Assembly (NCBI RefSeq): GCF_900116715.1
Contig: NZ_FPBM01000002.1
Coordinates: 226,589 to 290,588 of the forward strand
DNA from: Polaromonas sp. YR568
GTDB lineage: Bacteria; Pseudomonadota; Gammaproteobacteria; Burkholderiales; Burkholderiaceae_C
DNA: 64,000 nt
Direction: 5' to 3'
The position numbers and the translations under genes are program-made. The notes beneath the pieces are model-generated. The model saw only the letters and a list, made by a program, of their open reading frames with translations. It was not told the DNA's origin and did not search any database. Shown in pieces: positions 59,932-64,000 of this stretch (position 1 is the first letter of the stretch; every line of letters starts with the position of its first letter).

Positions 59932-62343
59932 TTAACGCCCTGTCTTGCGTGGTTTGGCCGAACCAGTCACCCGTGGCGGAAGCCCGGTGTGCTGAGTCAG
60001 AATGCGCCCTTTGACCGGGGTGGCGCTCTTGAGTGAAACCCCGGAAGCAGAGGTCTTGCCAACCAGCGGCGTTGAATTCTTGCGCCGCGCACTGGTGTAG
60101 CTGCCGTCGGTCATCGGCTGGAAGGTCGGGATCAAATGGTGCTTGCCGTTGCCGATCAGGTCGGCGCGGCCCATGGCTTTGAGTGCTTCGCGCAGCACCG
60201 GCCAGTTGTTGGGGTCGTGGTAACGCAAGAACGCCTTGTGCAGGCGGCGGCGGCGCTCGCCGCGCACGATGTCCACCGTCTCGCTGTCGCGCGTGATCTT
60301 GCGCAGCGGGTTCTTGTTGGTGTGGTACATCGTCGTGGCCGTGGCCATCGGGCTGGGGTAAAAAGTCTGCACCTGATCGGCACGAAAGCCGTTTTTCTTG
60401 AGCCAGATGGCCAGGTTCATCATGTCTTCATCACTGGTGCCCGGGTGGGCGGCGATGAAGTACGGGATCAAAAACTGCTTTTTGCCGGCTTCGAGGCTGT
60501 ACTTCTCGAACATCTGCTTGAACTTGTCATAGCTGCCGATGCCGGGCTTCATCATCTTGGTGAGCGGGCCCTGCTCTGTGTGCTCGGGCGCGATCTTGAG
60601 GTAGCCGCCCACATGGTGTGAGACGAGCTCCTTGACGTACTCAGGCGACTGCACGGCCAGGTCGTAGCGCAGGCCGGAGCTGATGAGAATCTTCTTCACG
60701 CCCTTCAAGGCCCGCGCGCGGCGGTACATCTGGATGAGCGGGTTGTGGTTGGTGTTGAGGTTGGAGCAGATGCCCGGGTACACGCAAGACGGCTTGCGGC
60801 AGGCGGCCTCGATTTCGGGCGACTTGCAGCCGATGCGGTACATATTGGCGGTTGGCCCGCCCAGGTCGGAAATCGCGCCGGTAAAACCCTTGACGGTGTC
60901 GCGGATCGCCTCGATCTCGCGGATCACAGAGTCTTCGGAGCGGCTCTGGATGATGCGGCCTTCATGCTCGGTGATGGAGCAGAAGGTGCAGCCGCCGAAG
61001 CAGCCGCGCATGATGTTGACGCTAAAGCGGATCATTTCCCACGCGGGGATCTTGGTGGCGCCGTCATGGCTGCCGTTTTCATCGGCATAGCGCGGATGCG
61101 GTGCGCGCGCGTAAGGCAAGTCAAACACGTAGTCCATCTCGGCCGTGGTCAGCGGGATGGGGGGCGGCGTGATCCACACGTCGCGCGCTGTAGCGCCTTC
61201 GCCGTGGGCCTGCACCAGGGCGCGGGCATTGCCGGGGTTGGTTTCCAGGTGCAGCACGCGGTTGGCGTGGGCATACAGCACCGCATCGCTTTTGACCTGA
61301 TCGTAAGACGGCAGGCGGATGACAGAGCGATCGCGCGGCGGTACCTTGATCTTGCCTTGCGCGGTGTGCACCGTGGACGGCAGATTGGGATTAGCGACGA
61401 AGGTCAAGGGCTTGATGGCCGGGTTGGCTGCGGCGGGTTTGACGGCCTTGGCCAATACCGGTGAACGCTTTGCTTCGGCTTCAACGGCCACTTCAGCGGC
61501 TTCGTCTTCCCGCGCGCAGGTGGCGCCCTGCTCGCGCGCCTGGTCGGAAATCATCAAATACGGGTTGACGTGCGCCTCGACCCGGCCCGGTGCGTCAACG
61601 CTGGTGGAGTCGATCTCGAACCAGCCGTTGGCTGTCTCGTCGCCGGTGCGACGTATGAACGCGGTGCCGCGCACGTCGGTGATATTGGCCACCGGTTCTT
61701 TGGCCGCCAGGCGGTGGGCGATTTCGACAATCGCGCGTTCGGCATTGCCGTACAGCAGCAAATCGCATTTCGCATCCACCACCACGCTGCGGCGCACTTT
61801 GTCAGACCAGTAGTCGTAATGCGCGATGCGGCGCAGCGATCCTTCAATGCCGCCCAGGATGATGGGCACGTCTTTGTAGGCCTCGCGGCAGCGCTGCGAA
61901 TACACCAGCGCCGCGCGGTCGGGGCGCTTGCCGCCTATGTCGCCGGGGGTGTAGGCGTCGTCGCTGCGGATCTTGTGGTCAGCCGTGTAGCGGTTGATCA
62001 TCGAGTCCATGTTGCCGGCGGTAACGCCGAAAAACAGGTTGGGCTTGCCCAGCACCCGGAAGGGGTCGGCGCTTTGCCAGTCGGGCTGGGCGATGATGCC
62101 GACGCGAAAGCCTTGCGCCTCCAGCATGCGGCCGATGACGGCCATGCCGAAGCTCGGGTGGTCCACATAGGCGTCGCCCGTGACCACGATGATGTCGCAG
62201 CTGTCCCAGCCGAGCGCGTCCATTTCGGCCCGGCTGGTGGGCAGAAATTTGGCCGTGCCGAAGCGAGCCGCCCAGTACTTGCGGTAACTGGTGAGCGGCT
62301 TGGCGGCACGCGTAAAAAAGGAGACGTCGACGGGGGCGTTCAT
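59932..62343 (-). CDS. YgiQ family radical SAM protein
   Basis: An 803-residue radical SAM protein of the YgiQ family. The 4Fe-4S motif CFGGCTFC sits mid-protein. The N-terminal region ([24 protein letters not shown] and so on) and the domain around [24 protein letters not shown] sequence are family features. The reaction is unknown. The C-terminus is basic and low complexity (SAKPRKTGR). It has no operon partners. Confidence 0.9.
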   Translation of the reverse strand: MNAPVDVSFFTRAAKPLTSYRKYWAARFGTAKFLPTSRAEMDALGWDSCDIIVVTGDAYVDHPSFGMAVIGRMLEAQGFRVGIIAQPDWQSADPFRVLGKPNLFFGVTAGNMDSMINRYTADHKIRSDDAYTPGDIGGKRPDRAALVYSQRCREAYKDVPIILGGIEGSLRRIAHYDYWSDKVRRSVVVDAKCDLLLYGNAERAIVEIAHRLAAKEPVANITDVRGTAFIRRTGDETANGWFEIDSTSVDAPGRVEAHVNPYLMISDQAREQGATCAREDEAAEVAVEAEAKRSPVLAKAVKPAAANPAIKPLTFVANPNLPSTVHTAQGKIKVPPRDRSVIRLPSYDQVKSDAVLYAHANRVLHLETNPGNARALVQAHGEGATARDVWITPPPIPLTTAEMDYVFDLPYARAPHPRYADENGSHDGATKIPAWEMIRFSVNIMRGCFGGCTFCSITEHEGRIIQSRSEDSVIREIEAIRDTVKGFTGAISDLGGPTANMYRIGCKSPEIEAACRKPSCVYPGICSNLNTNHNPLIQMYRRARALKGVKKILISSGLRYDLAVQSPEYVKELVSHHVGGYLKIAPEHTEQGPLTKMMKPGIGSYDKFKQMFEKYSLEAGKKQFLIPYFIAAHPGTSDEDMMNLAIWLKKNGFRADQVQTFYPSPMATATTMYHTNKNPLRKITRDSETVDIVRGERRRRLHKAFLRYHDPNNWPVLREALKAMGRADLIGNGKHHLIPTFQPMTDGSYTSARRKNSTPLVGKTSASGVSLKSATPVKGRILTQHTGLPPRVTGSAKPRKTGR

Positions 62344-62510
62344 GGGCTTTGGGGTAACCCTCCATTGTAAGGTTTACCCTGAGTTTTGCCTCTTTATTCG
62401 GCATTTAAGCCCTACAAATGCCTGCTCATGCACGATTGGCATGTTTAAAGTGGCCCCACGACCACGAATGGCCGCGAATAATCGCGCTTTTGCGGATTTC
62501 TCACACGTCC

Positions 62511-62927
62511 ATGAGCCCTTTCACCGCCGCCCTCCTCGCTGACTCGATTTTGGTGCTGCATGTCGCCATCGTCGCCTTTGCCGTGCTCGGGCAATTGCTA
62601 TTCATGGCCGGCGGCTGGCTCGGTTGGGCCTGGGTGCGGATTGCGTGGGTGAGGCTTGCGCATCTGGCGCTGATCGGCTTTGTGGTGGTGCAAAGCTGGC
62701 TGGGCGAGATCTGCCCGCTCACGATATGGGAGCAGTCTTTGCGGTTGCAGGCCGGGCAAAGCAGCTATGGCGGCTCGTTCATTGAGCACTGGCTGTCGCG
62801 GCTGATCTTTTTCAACGCGCCTGGCTGGGTGTTCATGGCGGCGTACACCGCGTTCGGCGTGCTGGTACTGCTGAGCTGGTGGTGGTGGCCACCCCGCTGG
62901 ACGCGCGCCACGCCCCGCAACGCCTAG
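62511..62927 (+). CDS. DUF2784 family membrane protein
   Basis: A 138-residue membrane protein with four helices. The pattern ADSILVLHVAIVAFAVLGQL, LGEICPLTIWEQSLRLQAGQ and SFIEHWLSRLIFFNAPGWVF is that of DUF2784. The ATG at 62511 gives MSPFTAALLADS; an upstream frame is not supported. The function is unknown. It is convergent with the ABM-domain gene, overlapping by four bases. Confidence 0.88.
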   Translation: MSPFTAALLADSILVLHVAIVAFAVLGQLLFMAGGWLGWAWVRIAWVRLAHLALIGFVVVQSWLGEICPLTIWEQSLRLQAGQSSYGGSFIEHWLSRLIFFNAPGWVFMAAYTAFGVLVLLSWWWWPPRWTRATPRNA

Positions 62928-63268
62928 CCGTGTAGTTCGCGGCTGTCTGCGGGCGCCTGGTCGCGCTCGTTGAGGCCGTAATCACGCAGCACATGGGCTA
63001 CGCGCAAACGATAGTCTTCAAACACGCCGCCACGGCCGCGGCTTTGCGCCTTGCGGTGCGATTCCAGCCGGCGCCATTCCAGCACGGCGGCCTCGTCCCT
63101 GAAGAATGACAGCGACAGCAGCTTGCCTGGGTTGCTCAGGCTTTGAAAGCGCTCGATGGAGATAAAGCCGTCGATCTTTTCCAGCTGGGGTTTGAGCGCC
63201 GCAGCGATATCGAGGTAGGTTTGCTTGTTGCCTTCTGCAGGCTGCACTTCAAAAATGATGGCAATCAT
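62924..63268 (-). CDS. Antibiotic biosynthesis monooxygenase-domain protein
   Basis: A 114-residue ferredoxin-like-fold protein. It starts MIAIIFEVQPAEGNKQTYLD, followed by LKPQLEKIDGFISIERFQSL and LSLSFFRDEAAVLEWR, the ABM pattern. Such proteins can be monooxygenases or haem-degrading enzymes. A frame to 63463 adds 65 residues that are unlike a domain. It is just after the P450 gene and may be its partner. Confidence 0.85.
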   Translation of the reverse strand: MIAIIFEVQPAEGNKQTYLDIAAALKPQLEKIDGFISIERFQSLSNPGKLLSLSFFRDEAAVLEWRRLESHRKAQSRGRGGVFEDYRLRVAHVLRDYGLNERDQAPADSRELHG

Positions 63269-63318
63269 GGTGGGCTCTTCTTTTGGTGATGATGATGGCA
63301 GTGCTTGGGATGGTGGCA

Positions 63319-64000
63319 TCAATCCACAAACACCGGAATCCGGGCATTCATGGAGGGCCGGTACTGCCAGCTGAAAGATGAAACCGCCTGCAGCCGGCCA
63401 GACGCCAGCAAGCTTTTGATGGCAGCCGCCGCGATCTGGCAAGCCAGCGCCTGGCCGGGGCACTGGTGCGGGCCACGGCCAAAGCCGGGTACATCACGGT
63501 CCGGCCGGTCCAGCAGAAACGCATCTGGCCTTACGTTACACAGGGGGTCGCGGCCCGCGGCGGCCAGCACCAGCAGCACCACGTCGCCCGTTTGCAGTGA
63601 AACACCCGCCACCTGAGTGGCTTCGGCCACAAAGCGGCGTGTGTTGTGGATGGAGGGGTCGAAGCGGCTGACTTCGTTAACCATCTGGAGCAGTTGGCCG
63701 GGCTCCCGGCTCATCGCTTCGAGCAGCCCAGGCTGCGTTGCCAAAGCGATGATGCTGTTGCCGATGAGGCCCGCCGTTGCTTCGTAGGTCTGCGACAGCA
63801 AGCCGACCGCGTTGGCCAGCAAAGCATTTGCGTCGTGCCAGCCAACTTGTATTGCCTCGTGCTGCAAGCGTGCCAATGCGCTGCCCGGATGTGCACTGGC
63901 GTCCCGAACCAGCTCAGCGAACCGTGCCAGCAAAGCCGATGCGGCTTCGGCAGACGCCGTCAGTTGGGCCGGTGTGCTGACAGGCGAAAGACAGGCCACA
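63319..64000 (-). CDS. Cytochrome P450 (3' part only)
   Basis: The C-terminal 226 or so residues of a P450; the gene continues past the window edge on the plus-strand side (minus-strand start is outside). The ExxR motif is EVSR in NEVSRFDPSI, and the haem-binding block is GFGRGPHQCPGQALA with the Cys ligand. Substrate unknown. The adjacent ABM-domain gene is 50 bases downstream. Confidence 0.9.
   Translation of the reverse strand, partial: VACLSPVSTPAQLTASAEAASALLARFAELVRDASAHPGSALARLQHEAIQVGWHDANALLANAVGLLSQTYEATAGLIGNSIIALATQPGLLEAMSREPGQLLQMVNEVSRFDPSIHNTRRFVAEATQVAGVSLQTGDVVLLVLAAAGRDPLCNVRPDAFLLDRPDRDVPGFGRGPHQCPGQALACQIAAAAIKSLLASGRLQAVSSFSWQYRPSMNARIPVFVD

Overview
The window looks like chromosomal DNA from a betaproteobacterium of the Burkholderiales, most likely Comamonadaceae and close to Polaromonas, Rhodoferax or Variovorax. 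This is inference. It rests on the order exbB-exbD-lpxK-trm112-kdsB-adk, on the aerobic benzoyl-CoA (box) genes beside a Liv-type ABC transporter, on several Bug-family solute receptors, and on intergenic repeats that I recall from this family (the 34-base hairpin at 66-99, the CTTCGTGTA...GAGGGGGC blocks near 11.6 and 25.2 kb, and the CTATCAAATTAATAGC block at 29.5 kb). I see no phage, insertion sequence, CRISPR array or rRNA. No gene-free stretch is longer than about 300 bases.

0-21.4 kb is mostly housekeeping. It holds sbcB, cardiolipin synthase, clpA/clpS, icd, an exported Ala/Lys repeat protein, a DUF192 protein, sodB and xseA. Next comes the envelope operon exbB-exbD-lpxK-trm112-kdsB followed by adk, then an M14 peptidase, a DUF6152/membrane-protein pair and an asparaginase. 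lexA follows, preceded by two tandem SOS boxes, then a small conserved unknown protein and a D-2-hydroxyacid dehydrogenase. A FimV-like gene reads back from 23.6 kb.

23.6-29.4 kb is an acyl-CoA catabolic block: a two-domain 3-hydroxyacyl-CoA dehydrogenase, an enoyl-CoA hydratase, a Crp/Fnr regulator, an APH-type kinase and an ACAD10/11-like acyl-CoA dehydrogenase. The kinase/ACAD pair resembles systems that phosphorylate 4-hydroxyacyl-CoA and eliminate phosphate to give enoyl-CoA, which the hydratase and dehydrogenase could then oxidise.

29.6-34.7 kb holds an unknown protein, a GST, tRNA-Arg(TCT), a response regulator, tRNA-Pro(TGG), a TRAP transporter small/large permease pair with no receptor gene, and a DUF488 protein.

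34.7-50 kb is devoted to aromatic acids. boxR-boxC-boxB read leftward from a near-consensus promoter that carries TGCA motifs. A flavodoxin, benzoate-CoA ligase, a Liv-type receptor, a LysE-family exporter and livHMGF read rightward. A Bug receptor and a divergent IclR regulator/pobA pair (4-hydroxybenzoate to protocatechuate) complete the region. The reductase boxA and the semialdehyde dehydrogenase boxD are not in the window.

50-64 kb is mixed accessory sequence: a small lipoprotein and small membrane protein, an XRE/DUF2975 pair, a CoA-transferase, DUF1294, an EamA transporter, an unknown membrane protein, a Bug receptor next to a 4,5-dihydroxyphthalate decarboxylase-like protein, a two-gene operon of a secreted TPR protein and a rhomboid that lacks its catalytic residues, YgiQ radical SAM, DUF2784, an ABM-domain protein and the 3' part of a cytochrome P450 cut by the window edge. 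The most unusual points are the pseudo-rhomboid/TPR operon, the kinase/ACAD module, the box cluster without boxA but with a flavodoxin, and the exported 18-residue Ala/Lys repeat protein.
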